Notes under the pieces: generated by a model | Told to the model about the DNA's origin: nothing | What the model saw: only the letters and a program-made list of their open reading frames with translations | The model's database searches: none | Translations under genes and position numbers: made by a program | Assembly: GCF_000003815.2 (NCBI RefSeq) | Contig: NC_049984.1 | Coordinates: 23,633,002 to 23,697,001 of the forward strand | Reading direction: 5' to 3' | DNA: 64,000 nucleotides | Source: Branchiostoma floridae | Taxonomy: Eukaryota; Chordata; Leptocardii; Amphioxiformes; Branchiostomatidae | Shown here: piece by piece, positions 36,640 to 47,800 of the stretch | Numbering within the stretch: the stretch's first letter is position 1 | Layout: each line of letters begins with the position of its first letter

Positions 36640-36950
36640 TTGTGCGTCTGTTTGTCCTTCCGTCTGTGAACAGTATAACTCATATTTAACAAATAAATAA
36701 ATAAATAAATAAAACAGTATAACTTTAGAAGCCTTCAATGGACGCTGATGATATTTGTTAGGCGGCGTAGGGATCGGGAAAACAGAATGCAAGTTCGATA
36801 ATGGGCCCCCTAGCGGCTTGCTAACGTACTGCAGCGGAACCTCCATGTTTGATATCTCGTTTTCTGGACATGCTGTGGTCGTGATTTTCAAATGGTAGAT
36901 AGCCCTTGGCGCAGAGTGTAAGTGCTGTGAGTTTGGGCCACCTAGTTCCT
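36640..36950 (+). repeat. Dispersed repeat R1, long copy with micro-insertion
   Basis: CTGATGATATTTGTTAGGCG, GGGATCGGGAAAACAGAATG, TACTGCAGCGGAACCTCC and GGACATGCTGTGGTCGTGAT follow R1 order. The last is shared with the copy at 38630. It is interrupted at 36681-36712. Confidence 0.75.
36669..36724 (+). mobile_element. 32-bp tail-only retro-insertion with 12-bp target duplication
   Basis: AACAGTATAACT is present at 36669-36680 and again at 36713-36724. Between them is CATATTTAAC followed by five AAAT units. R1 elsewhere has a single such site, so the insert is a retroelement tail without body. Confidence 0.8.
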
Positions 36951-36954
36951 TTTT

Positions 36955-37055
36955 TATTAATGAATGAATGAATGGTTGAATGGATGAATGAACCTTATTG
37001 CTCGACAGTTTCATGCCATAATGGAAACGCATTCAATACAATATAAACAGTCTAT
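36955..37055 (-). mobile_element. LINE 3' tail ending in (ATTC)n
   Basis: On the minus strand, TGTATTGAATGCGTTTCCAT, GCAATAAGGTTCATTC and then ATTC units end the fragment. A tetranucleotide tail is typical of CR1-like elements. No coding part recognised upstream. Confidence 0.5.
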
Positions 37056-37580
37056 TCTAAAGTCTATGACTGCAGGAATACGGACATAGACAGCGTATTA
37101 ACATAGATATGCAAGTTAAATGTTTCAGTCTGTTATTACATTGAAGTTCTCTCCATTGTAAAGTGACATATGCATTAGCCTAGGTACGTAGGTATCGAGT
37201 TGGGACATGATTAGATTGAAAATGTATGTTTGTCTTTAGCAAGCGTGTGCTACATTTACATGTGATCACATTCATTAATCTTTTAATCTTCAGTATAGGC
37301 GGATCATGTCATTTAAAAAATGATACATCTTTAATACCATCTAGACACGAAGGACATTATCTCTGGCTGGCTTGCATATAATGATACCAATCTTTTTCTA
37401 ATTCCAAACTGTGTGAACTGATTCTTAATTAGTATGTTAACTCTAAAGGCTTCATTACGAAATGATAAAGGGTAATTTTCCGATGCGAAGTCAGTTAATA
37501 TTAGAGAATAAGTTTATAGTTTGTTACAACTCCATATCATTCGTTGCCAACCAGAGAGAAATGTTCTAGGAATATATTAA
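37056..37580. other. No recognisable feature
   Basis: No gene or repeat recognised. Confidence 0.5.
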
Positions 37581-37808
37581 GGTTGTATCGCACTGCACTT
37601 GCGGCACCGGTGCGGCACTGTGGGGCTCGAAAGATTACTGAGCGGTTTTCAGAGATAAAAAAACGAATTTTCTTACGTCTTGTGTATTTCATTGTCATAC
37701 TTTTACGTATTACGCAAAGTCTAAATTGTCGGTGAAAATTACACATAACAGTGCAACAGTGAACCTCGCAGTGCCACACCGGTGCGCCAAGTGCAGTGAG
37801 ATACCACC
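37581..37808. mobile_element. MITE family M1, copy 3
   Basis: Left GGTTGTATCGCACTGCACTT and right AAGTGCAGTGAGATACCACC are complementary with few changes. Next inward is GGCACCGGTGCGGCACTG against CAGTGCCACACCGGTGCG. Core TTTTACGTATTACGCAAAGT. Confidence 0.9.
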
Positions 37809-37995
37809 TGTACCAAAATGTTTAGCTTTAAAGGCAGGCTGTAACTAAATGCATGTCTTAAGCTGGATTTGCATCTCTGTCACACAGCAGCTAAATCGAT
37901 AGGCCGACAAGTCTGGGATCCCTGGAGCTCTAAATGACATTTCCGGCAGTTATGCGCCCGATGTTCTCTCGATCAGTCACTTTCTTGTTGTACAG
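37809..37995. other. No recognisable feature
   Basis: Nothing recognised. Confidence 0.4.
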
Positions 37996-38542
37996 ACCTC
38001 CCGATGTTAGCTTGACACCCAGTTTCGTGAAATACGATCTGGTAAATTTCAGGCAAAATGTATCTTCAGGTCTCTGACGATTTCTAAATTCTGCGTCCTT
38101 CTGGTGATCAAGAAATGCGGATGAAGCTCGTGTGACTGAGTCATAATGGTACCCACTGGCCTTGGGACACCAAGAGACCGCCCGATGTTAGCTAGGCATC
38201 CAGTCTCGTGCAATACGATCTGGTACGTTTCTGGCAAAATGTATCTTCGAGTTTGTGACGATTTATAAATTCTGAGTCCTTCTGGTGATCAAGAAATTGC
38301 GGATGAAGCTCGTGTGACTGTGTCATAATGGTACTCACTAGCCATGGGACCCCAAGAGACCGCCCGATGTTAGCTAGGCATCCAGCCTGGTGAATTACGA
38401 TCTGGTACATTTCAGGCGAAATGTATCTTCGAGTCTGTGACGATTTCTAAATTCTGCGTCCTTCCGGTGATTAAGAAATGCGAATGAAGCTCGTGTGACT
38501 GAGTCATAATGGTACTCACTGGACGTGGGACCCCAAGAGGCT
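37996..38542. repeat. Three-unit tandem array, period 181-182 bp
   Basis: CGATGTTAGCT occurs at 38002, 38183 and 38365. Units share AATACGATCTGGTA, GCAAAATGTATCTTC, GACGATTTCTAAATTCTGCG and GATGAAGCTCGTGTGACTGA. The Met-Tyr-Gln minus-strand frames are by-products and repeat each other. Confidence 0.95.
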
Positions 38543-38629
38543 GCCATTCCCGTTGGCCAGGTATCGTTATCATGCCTTTTTGCTCCTGCTTCTGATTTTT
38601 ATCGGGAGACGGTACGTAGACATTTGTTT

Positions 38630-38930
38630 GTTACCTTCGCTGGGAAGGTTGTGTTTTGGACGCAGTTTGTGTGTCTGTGCACAGCATAACTCGCTTAGTT
38701 GTAGTTGGATCATTATGATATTTGGTATGCGAGTAGGAGCTGGGAAAGCAACGGTTAAGTTTGATAACAAGCCCCGTAGAGGGTTTTATTTTTAAAGGTA
38801 CTTCAGTTGGAATGGTTTTGACATGTTGTGTTCTGAACATGCTATGGTCGTGAATTTTGAGTGGTAGATGGTGGTCTTGGGGCATTAAGAGCCATGAGTA
38901 GTATAAGTTGAGGCCCGCTAGTGTCTTTTT
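38630..38930 (+). repeat. Dispersed repeat R1, long copy
   Basis: It starts with the hairpin-like ACCTTCGCTGGGAAGGT, then TTTGTGTGTCTGTGCACAGC, ATTATGATATTTGGTATGCG and AACATGCTATGGTCGTGAAT. Confidence 0.75.
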
Positions 38931-40489
38931 CTCAAATATGGCGACTCAGCTAACTGACTTCGTTGCAATTTTAAAACGAATTATGATATCCAAAGGTGTT
39001 TCAGTTTATTTTCTATGTATTTGGGGATATAATATTACTGTTTTCCGTTGCATCAGATTTTTCTAGCAATAGACGATATGGATTTAAAGCTGAAGATGAA
39101 ATTCATTTAATTTCTATTGGGGCTCATTTCAAAAGGAGATGACAAAACTGTAAAACTGAAGAGATCTTGTTGAAGAGCAGGTTTCTTCCTTAACTATAAA
39201 TTGATATGCAAAAAGGTGAAGACAAATGATCTTGGAAGTTTGTATCTATGACGTCACAAGCGACGTTGATGAAGTTATATTGCATAACGTACAACTTAAA
39301 GTATTAGCGTTATAGCTTGTTATGCACGTCCTGGCATTACTGTGAGTAATAACATTACGTTTGCCATGGCAGTACGTGCGGAAGTTTTCTAATTTCCGTG
39401 CTGCATCCCCCTTGAAAGAGCATAAACTCATTAGATGATGCCTATGTACGTTAGGACCTCACTATATTAGTCATCATCCAAATACAGCACCTTTGGCCTA
39501 AGAACGGATGATCTGGTAGTAATTTGTTACGTTCAGATTGCGATAAGTCATTACTAGCCGGGACCTTAGGACCTGTCGGTGCATATGTAGATATAGGGAT
39601 GCATACCAACAAGGTATAACATGATTAAAAACCACTGTAAAGGTCATTTAGTTTCCTGCAGGGGCCCGCAGTGGACTTTGAAGAAAATGTAAATATATTG
39701 AGTTCTATATGAGTCTATTTTTTAATGAAATTTTTGGTAATGCACTCATACAGTTAAAGCTGGTAACGTCTGGCCGTTTCCAAATCTTATCGAGTTAGCA
39801 GATCTTATTACCTGGATGTCTAACTTTCGACACACTTTTAAAATGACTTAGGAAAAGCATAGAAATTTACTGACAATATCAGTAGCAATGAAGTGCCTAC
39901 AATGCAATATAGCGCTTTGTGTACGTTAAAATGTCAGTCTATTAGGCCAGTCGGATGAAAGTAAAAGAAGTTTAGAAATAAAGATAGAAAAGACTGGGTT
40001 AAAGAATTGTTATGGCACTGCTTTTTCCAATTGCAATGCCCACAGGTACTAGATAACGAAGAAATTATGGGCGTACGGCATGTGATCACTTAACAAATTT
40101 TATTTGATAGCAATAAAAAGGCTGAAAAGAAACATTCATAAAGCAACTTGGTACAATATAAAGTTTTAAAAGGTCTCTAAATCATGGGGTGGATTAGAGT
40201 GCACCCACCGCAACAGTATCATTAATATTCTACCTTGATATCAATCAGACAAGTAAATTGAAGTGAAGACTAGAGAGAAAACTCGTCCCTGGAGGCGTCG
40301 TTAGTGTTTTTCTGCGGCGGTATTAGCGGCTAGTTAGTTACGTGCGCCGCCTGACAACGTAGTAAGTCGGCGTGCGCAAACTGTTGACCTGCCTATGAGC
40401 GTTGCGCTGGGTGTGAATTATGAGACAAGTACAAGACGTGAATGTAAGTTCATCTGTGACGGTAGTCAACATGATGTCACAATTTTAAG
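38931..40489. other. No recognisable gene
   Basis: Around 39765-39835, GGTAACGTCTGGCCGTTTCC with TTACCTGGATGTCTAACTTT looks like a decayed R3 unit. Nothing else recognised. Confidence 0.4.
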
Positions 40490-40776
40490 ACTTTATATCC
40501 GTGTACAAAATAAAGCGGTTATTTACCAACAAGCTTTCCTCTGATCCTTCTCAAGTTGAAATGAGCCAAAGCCTAAGTCACACATCCGGAACGGAAGTGT
40601 GACGTCAGCAAAGGGTGAAAGGTGCTTGTCAACCGGTATCGGCCCCCGTCTCGGTTGAGGGAAGGTTGGTGGGCTCTGATGTAGATGTAAAGATGCCATT
40701 TACATCAGATCCCAGCATTTCAACTTGAAAAGGATCAAAGGACTGATTTTATTTTGTGCACAAGTCTTAAAATTGT
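40490..40776. mobile_element. 287-bp foldback element
   Basis: Left CAATTTTAAGACTT and TGATCCTTCTCAAGTTGAAA pair with right-side TTTCAACTTGAAAAGGATCA and AAGTCTTAAAATTG. A second pair is TGTACAAAATAAA with TTTATTTTGTGCA. The centre includes TGACGTCAGC. Confidence 0.8.
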
Positions 40777-40829
40777 AACATAATTACAAGACGAATCTCT
40801 TTCTGATAATAAAATACAAAATGTATGTG

Positions 40830-40985
40830 CTGCATCGTCGAAGGACACGGTGATTCACACCATTCACCCGGACGGGAGAGCTGGCGCATCCCCGTCTTGT
40901 GATTAGCCAGCGAAAGGGTATGTCACACCGTAACGGGTGGTATAACCCCGTCGTGTGTAAGCACGTCGACCGATGATGATTATCA
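40830..40985 (+). repeat. 160-bp module shared with the SINE at 49.6 kb
   Basis: GTGATTCACACCATTCACCC, GGCGCATCCCCGTCTTGTGA, GGTGGTATAACCCCGTCGTG and GTCGACCGATGATGATTATC match the 3' module of the composite SINE at 49990-50145. Here it stands without a tRNA-like head. Confidence 0.8.
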
Positions 40986-41611
40986 TGATGAAAGGAAGTG
41001 AACTCTGGGACAAAACAGACTGCTAGAAGTTTTGAACCTTTCGATTGCAATGCATACCAGGGTAATTAAACCGCCCATGGTGTAACACACTAGGTTTGTA
41101 CTGAACAGTACAGGCTGCATATCTGGACAGATTTATTTGATCCACTCACGCTGGGAGGGTTACCCACTCTAGTAATCATCTAAGTGTGGTGGATTCTTGT
41201 ACGTGCTCGAGGTGTGGGTCTCCTAAAACCTCCATTTAATCATATATCAGACTATAATAAGAGGGAAGTACCTAACCGAAAACTAGGTACTAATTGTTAC
41301 CTTAGTGAAGTAAAGAAAGTTGTGTTTAATGCCTCTAATATCGTACGTTCAATATTGGTCTTTCAGACCGTGTGATAACTTTCCGTATCGCACAGGCTTC
41401 GAAGTTGTATCACACGGGCTTCCTTCGAGTAAATCGAACTATTTCGAGCGGACCGAGTGTGGCACGGTTAAAAATTCGAATACCGGATTCGTACGTTAGA
41501 ATATTGCTGTTGTTACAATCTTTTGTTCGAGGACACAACATTTTCTCAACTTCTGGTGCATTTCATATCGAAACATGTGTTTTCTCAGGTGAGTATGAAT
41601 AAATAAAGTAA
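40986..41611. other. No recognisable feature
   Basis: No gene or repeat recognised. Confidence 0.5.
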
Positions 41612-41740
41612 AACACGGTGTATTCCACATCACCCTCGGTCCCAGCCCTCCCGCGGGTCAGATCACCCCCCGGCCGAACCATCGGACTATCCGACCCAAG
41701 GTCGGGCTTGTACTTCGGTTAATACGGAATACACCGTGTT
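41612..41740. mobile_element. 129-bp MITE with perfect 15-bp ends
   Basis: AACACGGTGTATTCC at the left and its exact complement GGAATACACCGTGTT at the right bound a GC-rich core that is unlike the AT-rich flanks. Target duplication unclear. Confidence 0.75.
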
Positions 41741-42254
41741 GTATTCTATATTGATATGAGAGCATAACGTCATCGGGGCATTCATGTCAGAAGATTCAAA
41801 CCCAGCACGTTTTGGTCATCAGAAGTTTCCCATTACGTCATACCGATGCCATTGGTGTGATTGATAAGTTCAAAAAGTTACCGTTCTGCTCGCTAGGGAC
41901 ATTTCTAACCTCTGTATGGTGCTAACGTTCCGCTACTGAGTTGTCAATGGTGATGGGCTATGGGATGAAGGGTGTTACATACTCTACACACGAATTTCCT
42001 TGGAAAATTGCTTCTGTCCCATTTGACCCGGATCCTTGCATCTGTTATTTCCATGGTGAGTGGTGATTGTAAGTTAGATATCTGTCAAGATTTTCCCTGC
42101 ACAGAATGTTACACATTGTAGCCACGCCACTTCGCCCAGACATGGTTCTAGTGTCAGAATGTACCAGGCAAGTTGTTCTGCTGGTGCTAACTGTTCCCTG
42201 GGAGGAGCGGATAAGTGAACTCAACGAACGGAAGAGGGCAAAGTATGCTGAGTA
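41741..42254. other. No recognisable feature
   Basis: No gene or repeat recognised. Confidence 0.5.
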
Positions 42255-42668
42255 GGGGTGGGTACCGGTACAGAATATTCAGGTCAAGGTCTGGTTCAGG
42301 TCAAGAGGATCAGGTCCAGGTTCGAACCTGAACCTGATTCAGTTGTGAATGGGCGATTCGCTACAAGGGAATCTGTTTTGTGGAGTATTCGATTCCCACT
42401 GGCGTTTCCAAATCCTACAAGGCTGACTGCCTCTGTACGGTTGACTGTAAAACTTGGTAGAAATGATTATAGACTCTACTCTTCTTCAGTTTTGTCATTT
42501 TCCCTGTCCGGTAAGCCCCAGATCGTTTGAATGCCTGATCATATAATCTGTGCATTTTCCAATAGGTCCAACATCCGGTCCACCGAACTTTTTTCAGGTC
42601 CGGTTTTTCTGGACCGGTACAATAAGAAAAACCGGTATGGTACCGGTACACTGTACCGTTACCCACCC
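42255..42668. mobile_element. Inverted-repeat element, uninterrupted relative of 1323-2643
   Basis: Left GGGGTGGGTACCGGTACAG, right CTGTACCGTTACCCACCC. AGGTCCAGGTTCGAACCTG near the left and TCAGGTCCGGTTTTTCTGGA near the right follow the same order as the 1.3-kb copy. It lacks the Harbinger-like insert: the matching site is at about 42470-42490. Confidence 0.8.
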
Positions 42669-43264
42669 ATAATCATAATGCCGAGCTGGTAGTACAAAGC
42701 CAGAGTAAGGGGTGGAGAGCCCGGTGTGTACCAGTGGTTGCCGGGGGTTCGTATGGCTTATGTATTAAAACCCCTTGGAGTAAGAGATTTCCGGCTTCGG
42801 AATTCCATCAGGGACAATCTGGAGGCTGCAGAGAAAGCCTCACGTTGGTTGTGGTTCCGTAGGGGGGAACCGTGGAAGCCACACGGACACAGGTCGGGGA
42901 ATGATCAACCTCGGCTGGGTCACCCGGGCGGGGGTGTATGGTTATTAAAGACCCGAAACACCCAATGACCCCAAGTTACAACAATTATCAGTATGTTCTT
43001 GTTCTTCTTAATGATACGGCGTCAAAAGTGACTTGCAGAAGCTTAACAACAAGTATATTATCAGCTTTTTTTTTCTAAATCAGGTTCGTAGGGCCTGGTG
43101 TTACCATCATAAAGATGAAGAGCGGCCCGCAGCGATAACTGTAGCAGCATCTCTTCTCCCTAAGTCAGAAACATCAAGCTTAGGCAAGCTTGACTTCACT
43201 GACTCAATAGGCGACTCACTAGGCTGCTCGGGAAATTTCCTACCCCATTTTGACCGGAATGGTT
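42669..43264. other. No recognisable feature
   Basis: No gene recognised. GGTGTTACCATCAT near 43099 may be repeat-derived. Confidence 0.45.
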
Positions 43265-43465
43265 TGATCCGCTCACACCGCACCGTCGCACATGTGGCGG
43301 GTTCTTTTACGTGCCTGGGGTCACACCGCACCGTCGCACATGTGGCGGGTTCTTTTACGTGCCTGGGGTAGGGCTCTCCCCAAACACGGGACCTCATTTA
43401 ACGACCTATCCGATGGATGGCCATAGCCGGGGCTAGGTACTCATTTTAACCTGAGTAAAGTTAGC
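43265..43465 (-). mobile_element. SINE family 2, 3' half, with 47-bp internal duplication
   Basis: In reverse, AGTACCTAGCCCCGGCTATG, AATGAGGTCCCGTGTTTGGG and GTAAAAGAACCCGCCACATG are the body-to-3' order of the family. TCACACCGCACCGTCGCACA is present twice, 47 bp apart. Head missing. Confidence 0.75.
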
Positions 43466-43910
43466 CTCATGAGTATATATGGCTTTTGAGTCATATAAAC
43501 TTTTACTGGTGATAGCTTAGCCAACAGTTAGTGCCTGTCCCCAGAAACGTACCCTGTATTTGTTCGTTTTCAATTCATGCTGTTGAAGGGTCACGTATAG
43601 CACTTACCGTGTACTCAGCCTGTCAAATTACATGGTACGCGTTCAGTTCACTCAACCCGTCTACCCCATAAGGACAGGGACGTTCAGAGAGTGATGAAAC
43701 TTATATGAGTGCATGCATTATTTATTCTGGCCTTGCCTTCCAATCGATGCACATGTGAAAGCCAAGAGGGCTCTTCTCAGTACTTCTCAGCGCTGACAGT
43801 AATTGTGCCTTGTCCAATCGCCGCAGACCATCCTTAAGGTTGTGTCAGTCGTCAATTGGGCCACGCGAAGGCAGGTGGGCTTTGAAAATTTATTGTGCTG
43901 TGCTTCAAAA
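43466..43910. other. No recognisable feature
   Basis: Nothing recognised. Confidence 0.4.
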
Positions 43911-45127
43911 AGGCATGAAGTCTTAATTGAAAGACGAAATCTTGCAGCAGTAGCAAGCAGCTGCCCAACGTGCTGGAACTCATGTTGCTGTGTCCATGGT
44001 ATTTTAGGTACGTTTTACTAATTTCTACCGGACTATTAGCGATTTTTATCCTTGTAAGCTTTGTAGTGCCTAGTGGCACATAGGTCAGCAAGTTTGCTTG
44101 CTCTTTCTGTAAGAGAATGCATTTTTACAAGGAAGGGATTGCTAGCATAAAGTCTTCTTGGAGCAGTAGCAAGCAGCTGTCCAACGTGCTGGAATTCATG
44201 TTGCTGTGTCCATGGTATTTTAGGTACGTTTTACTAATTCATACCGCACTATTATCCATTTTTATTGTTGTAAGCTTTTTAGTGTCTAGTAGAACATAGT
44301 TCAGTAAGTTTCCTTGCTCTTTCTGTAACAGATGCGTTTTACAAGGAAGGGATTGCTAGCATATATTTATTGAAAGTCTAAATCTTGTAGCAGCAGAAAG
44401 CAGTGGCTAAATTTCAGGCTGTTGTGTCCATGCTATTATAGGTACGTTTTACTAATTCCTACGGCATTATTAGCCTTTTTTATTGCTGTACGCTTTGTAG
44501 TTCATAATGGCACATAGTTTAGCAAGGTTCCTTGCTCTTTCGGTAACAGAGTGCATTTTTACAAGGAAGGGATTACTAGCAGGAACCTTTACTGAAAGAC
44601 AAACTCTTGAAGCAGTAGCAAGCATCTGTCCAACGTGTTGAAATTTATGCTGTTGTGTCCATGGCATTTTAGGTACGTTTTACTAATCTCTATCACACTA
44701 TTAGCGATTCTTATTGTTTGTAAGCTTTGTCGTTCCTAATGGCACAGGTCAGCAAGTTTCCTTGCTCTTTCTGTAACAGATGCGTGTTTACAGGGATGGG
44801 ATTGCTAGCATGAAGTCTTTATCAAAAGACAAAATGTTGCAGCAGCAGAAAACAGCTGTCCAACGTGCTGGAATTCATGTTGCTGTGTTCATGGCATTTT
44901 AGACACGTTTTACTAATTTCTACCGCACTAGTAGTCATTTTTGTTGTTGTGATCTTTGTAGTGCCTAGTTTCCTTTACCTTTTTATAACAGAATGTATTT
45001 TTACAAGGAAGGAATTTCTAGCATGAAGTCTTTACTGAAAGACAAACTCTTGGAGCAGTAGCAAACAGCTGTCCAACGTGCTGGAATTCATACTGTTGTG
45101 TCCATGGTATTTTATGTACGTTTTACT
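43911..45127 (-). repeat. Satellite of six 213-232-bp units built on a SINE tail
   Basis: The unit marker at CAGCTGTCCAACGTGCTGG (or variant) lies at 43958, 44174, 44401, 44633, 44853 and 45066. Each complete unit contains, on the minus strand, CTAGCAATCCCTTCCTTG, then TCTGTTACAGAAAGAGCAAG and GAAACTT, which is the 3' tail of SINE family 1. The rest of the unit (about 140 bp, with GTGTCCATGGTATTTTAGGT) is not SINE. The last unit leads directly into the SINE at 45128-45317. Confidence 0.9.
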
Positions 45128-45317
45128 AAGCAAGTTTTATCGCTGTTTCTATAGCATTGACTCCCATTTTACGCCCCTTCCGAAAGACGGGTGCAACCCC
45201 CACCGAGACGCCCTGATTCTGGCTCGATTTCCGGTGTATCACAGTTACGAATTAATTGGAACCAGAAGCTCAACTAGCTCAACTATTAGAGCCGCTATCG
45301 GTTGAGCCACAGGGACA
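45128..45317 (-). mobile_element. SINE family 1 at the edge of the satellite
   Basis: In reverse it runs from TGTCCCTGTGGCTCAACC through CTTTCGGAAGGGGCGTAAAA to ATAGAAACAGCGATAAAACT. It has lost the body between the GTAAAATGGGAG word and the tail. Confidence 0.8.
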
Positions 45318-45785
45318 CTCTCTACTATTATTAGCCATCGGTCAAGATAATTGTGTTCCTTTCCAAAAAGCACTCAATTAATCACTGTTTGGCCCATTTT
45401 CTCGCCTATTGTGCGTATTAATTGTGCGAGGGCGTAATCCTATATATCCTATCTACATGTCAATTGTGTTGGTGGTATATTTCATTAGAAACAGTAATTG
45501 CCTGTGCGGACCGCTTCTCTTACATTCTTATCTCTTGGTCATTACTTTTCCTTTGTTATCTGACAGAAGGTGGTCATTTATTTTTAATCAGACTTACTTC
45601 TGTGTCTCCTGTTGCGACGTTATTGATCGAGATTCTATCTAGGGGTTCATAAATTACTATAGATAGCATTGTCTGGGCTCGCTTGGCATGATTGAAAGGA
45701 GAAGAAAAATTTGAAACTCTAGCAAATAACTGCCGACGCTAGCCTTTTTGTGTCTACCACTGCATAAACTTTTCAATACGACATC
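45318..45785. other. No recognisable feature
   Basis: No gene or repeat recognised. Confidence 0.5.
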
Positions 45786-46728
45786 TTTTAAAAAAAATAT
45801 TTATTGTATTTTAAATAAAAAGAAATAACAGATGAATACATAATGACAATAGAGATGGAGACAATAACTGAGACAAAACATAAACATAAACCACGGATCC
45901 AAAAATAGATAACAATACTACAGCGGGAAGAAAATAATACCAACCAAATAAACTAATACAGCAGTATAAGGTAGTATCGTTTACATAAGAAAAGGAACAT
46001 CAGTGTAAATTAATGGTAAATTTGTAAACAAGAATAATCTCAAATTAAGTACAGACACATAAGAAACCATCAATACAACACTTCGCTTTAAATACTAGTG
46101 AAAATAATCGAATAATGCAAAACCACAAGAGTAACAAAAGACGAAAAGAAAATAGAGGGGTTTAAGAAATGATGTGAAGCTATTATGAATTCCAATTTGT
46201 AAGAAGTCTTAATATATGAGATAAAATGGTTTAATGATAGGTGTTTTTCTTGCTGTTTGTAAATAAAAAATTTTGCCATTAATATTAGTGTATTGTTCAG
46301 CCTAGGTGAATTTACTGTTAGATCACCCAAAATTACACTTGCTAAATCTATGTGTAATGGTTCACTCGATACTCGTTCGTGCCATTTCTTAACATCCCTC
46401 CAAAATTGGGAAACTCTTGGACATTCCCAAAATAGACGCAGTGTATCTTCTTGCTCAAGTCCACAGTGTATGCAAATAGGGATGTCCAAGAGTTTCCAAA
46501 TATATAACATTTTTCTGGTAGGTAGAAATTTATGTAACATCTTAAATTGGAAAAATCTTAGTCTCGGACATATTGTAGTCTTGTCAATACGACATCTTAG
46601 TGATAAAAATTCAGAACAGACCCCAAGAAGTCTTGCATATTTTCTTGCAAGCTTCCTGTATTTCACACTATGTTTAAGGCCTTGAACAGTTGAATATGTA
46701 GTAAACAGTGTGTCTTTTTGTTCCATTT
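45786..46728 (-). pseudogene. LINE (L1/Tx1-like) C-terminal fragment
   Basis: The minus-strand frame 46726-46088 encodes 212 residues that match the part of L1/Tx1-type ORF2 after the reverse transcriptase domain. FFQFKMLHKFLPTRKMLY (about residues 58-75) leads into the zinc-knuckle-like zf-RVT region: Cys85-x2-Cys88 and Cys102 within LRLFWECPRVSQFW. The residue usually His in that motif is Arg97. LILMAKFFIYKQQEKHLSL follows, also typical. About 300 bp of AT-rich 3' sequence continues to about 45786. No RT or endonuclease domain is present, so this is a 5'-truncated dead copy. Clade assignment is by motif recognition only. Confidence 0.8.
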
Positions 46729-47059
46729 ATTGACAAAAAGACACATTTATTACTTGTGTTTGTACATATCTATAATATGATGTTCAAAATGCCTGTATCC
46801 TGATGCATTCCAGTTTTGCAATGTTAATAAGTTGTATCTATTTGTTGGACCACTTTGGTCGCAATTCAAAATAATGAGAATCCTCATTAATTTCCTACCT
46901 ACACTATTTCTTTTATTACAGTAACCGAAGTCACAACATGTTTTTCGAAGGCCTAAGCACATTTTGGATGTAGAGAGTATTTCTAGATCAAACCGTGGCC
47001 TCCCCTGTATTTCTGACCGGTAGTGAAGTCCCTACAGTAGACGACCTATCCATCTTATC
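46729..47059. other. Unassigned
   Basis: TGTGTCTTTTTGT (46709) and ACAAAAAGACACA (46733) form an inverted repeat at the LINE's truncated 5' edge. The 70-residue minus frame 46750-46962 is not recognised. Confidence 0.4.
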
Positions 47060-47250
47060 TGTCCGAAAGCATCGGGTAGATAGCGATGTTTGTTTGGGGA
47101 CGCAAGGCAGTCAGCCCGCCAATCTCACATTAGAGCTCTGGGGAAGGGCGGGCGAACCTCATCGGGCTTTTAAAAACTCCCCGGGGCGCTAATAGGAGTT
47201 CGGCGGCCTGACTGTCTAGGGCCACCGAATAAACTATCCTAGCTGACCGA
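47060..47250. mobile_element. MITE family M2, copy 2
   Basis: GGCAGTCAGCCCGCCAATCT and CTCTGGGGAAG on the left pair with GCGCTAATAGGAGTTCGGCG and GCCTGACTGTC on the right. The same GCGCTAA(A)TAGGA core occurs in the copy at 36301. Confidence 0.7.
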
Positions 47251-47507
47251 TCGAGGGTAGTTCATCCTAACTCAGGCTGTCAGGATGTGGTATGTACTTT
47301 GTGGTCGGGACTTGATTCACTCTATGACAAGATTGCTGTCTTCCCGAAGATTTATGTATACTATTATGTGTATGCACCATACACAACTGTTCCGCCCAAC
47401 GCTTTAAGGGTTCTCTGTTATCTCGAAATGGCTATGTCGGAGACCTCGGCAAGGCAAAAAGATTGGATGCGTGGGGAGAATGCTAATGGAGGATTACATA
47501 TATAACT
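47251..47507. other. No recognisable feature
   Basis: Nothing recognised. Confidence 0.4.
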
Positions 47508-47800
47508 TTATTGCACAACAATTGCACAAGATAGAAAGTATGGCATCTACATATTATCTACAGTTCTATAGCTTAACTTAAGGCTTATCTAACTATAACA
47601 TGAGTTGTAGTGTTGGATAAGTTTCTTACAATCAATTGAGGCTTTTACATTCATTGGAGGAATTTCTAATGTCTAAACATTCTTTGATACATTTTCCTAT
47701 ATCTGCCATGCAGGGATTGTCACATGTCATGATGTATTTGAATTTGCACTTCAGGTCCATTGTTCTTGTGTATAAATATCATACGATCACGCTTTGGAAC
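47508..47800 (-). pseudogene. LINE 3' end with C-terminal coding remnant
   Basis: Minus-strand translation over about 47760-47640 gives KFKYIMTCDNPCMADIGKCI followed by KECLDIR and a stop, a typical extreme C-terminus of CR1-like ORF2 proteins. The 3' untranslated part ends TTGTTGTGCAATAAAGTT near 47510. A frameshift separates this block from upstream sequence. The terminal 45 bp recur at 30258-30306. Confidence 0.65.

Noticed and set aside
36634-37032. 132-codon minus-strand frame
   Set aside because: Lies over an R1 repeat, an AAAT tract and a LINE tail.
46293-46685. 130-codon plus-strand frame
   Set aside because: Antisense shadow of the LINE C-terminal coding fragment.
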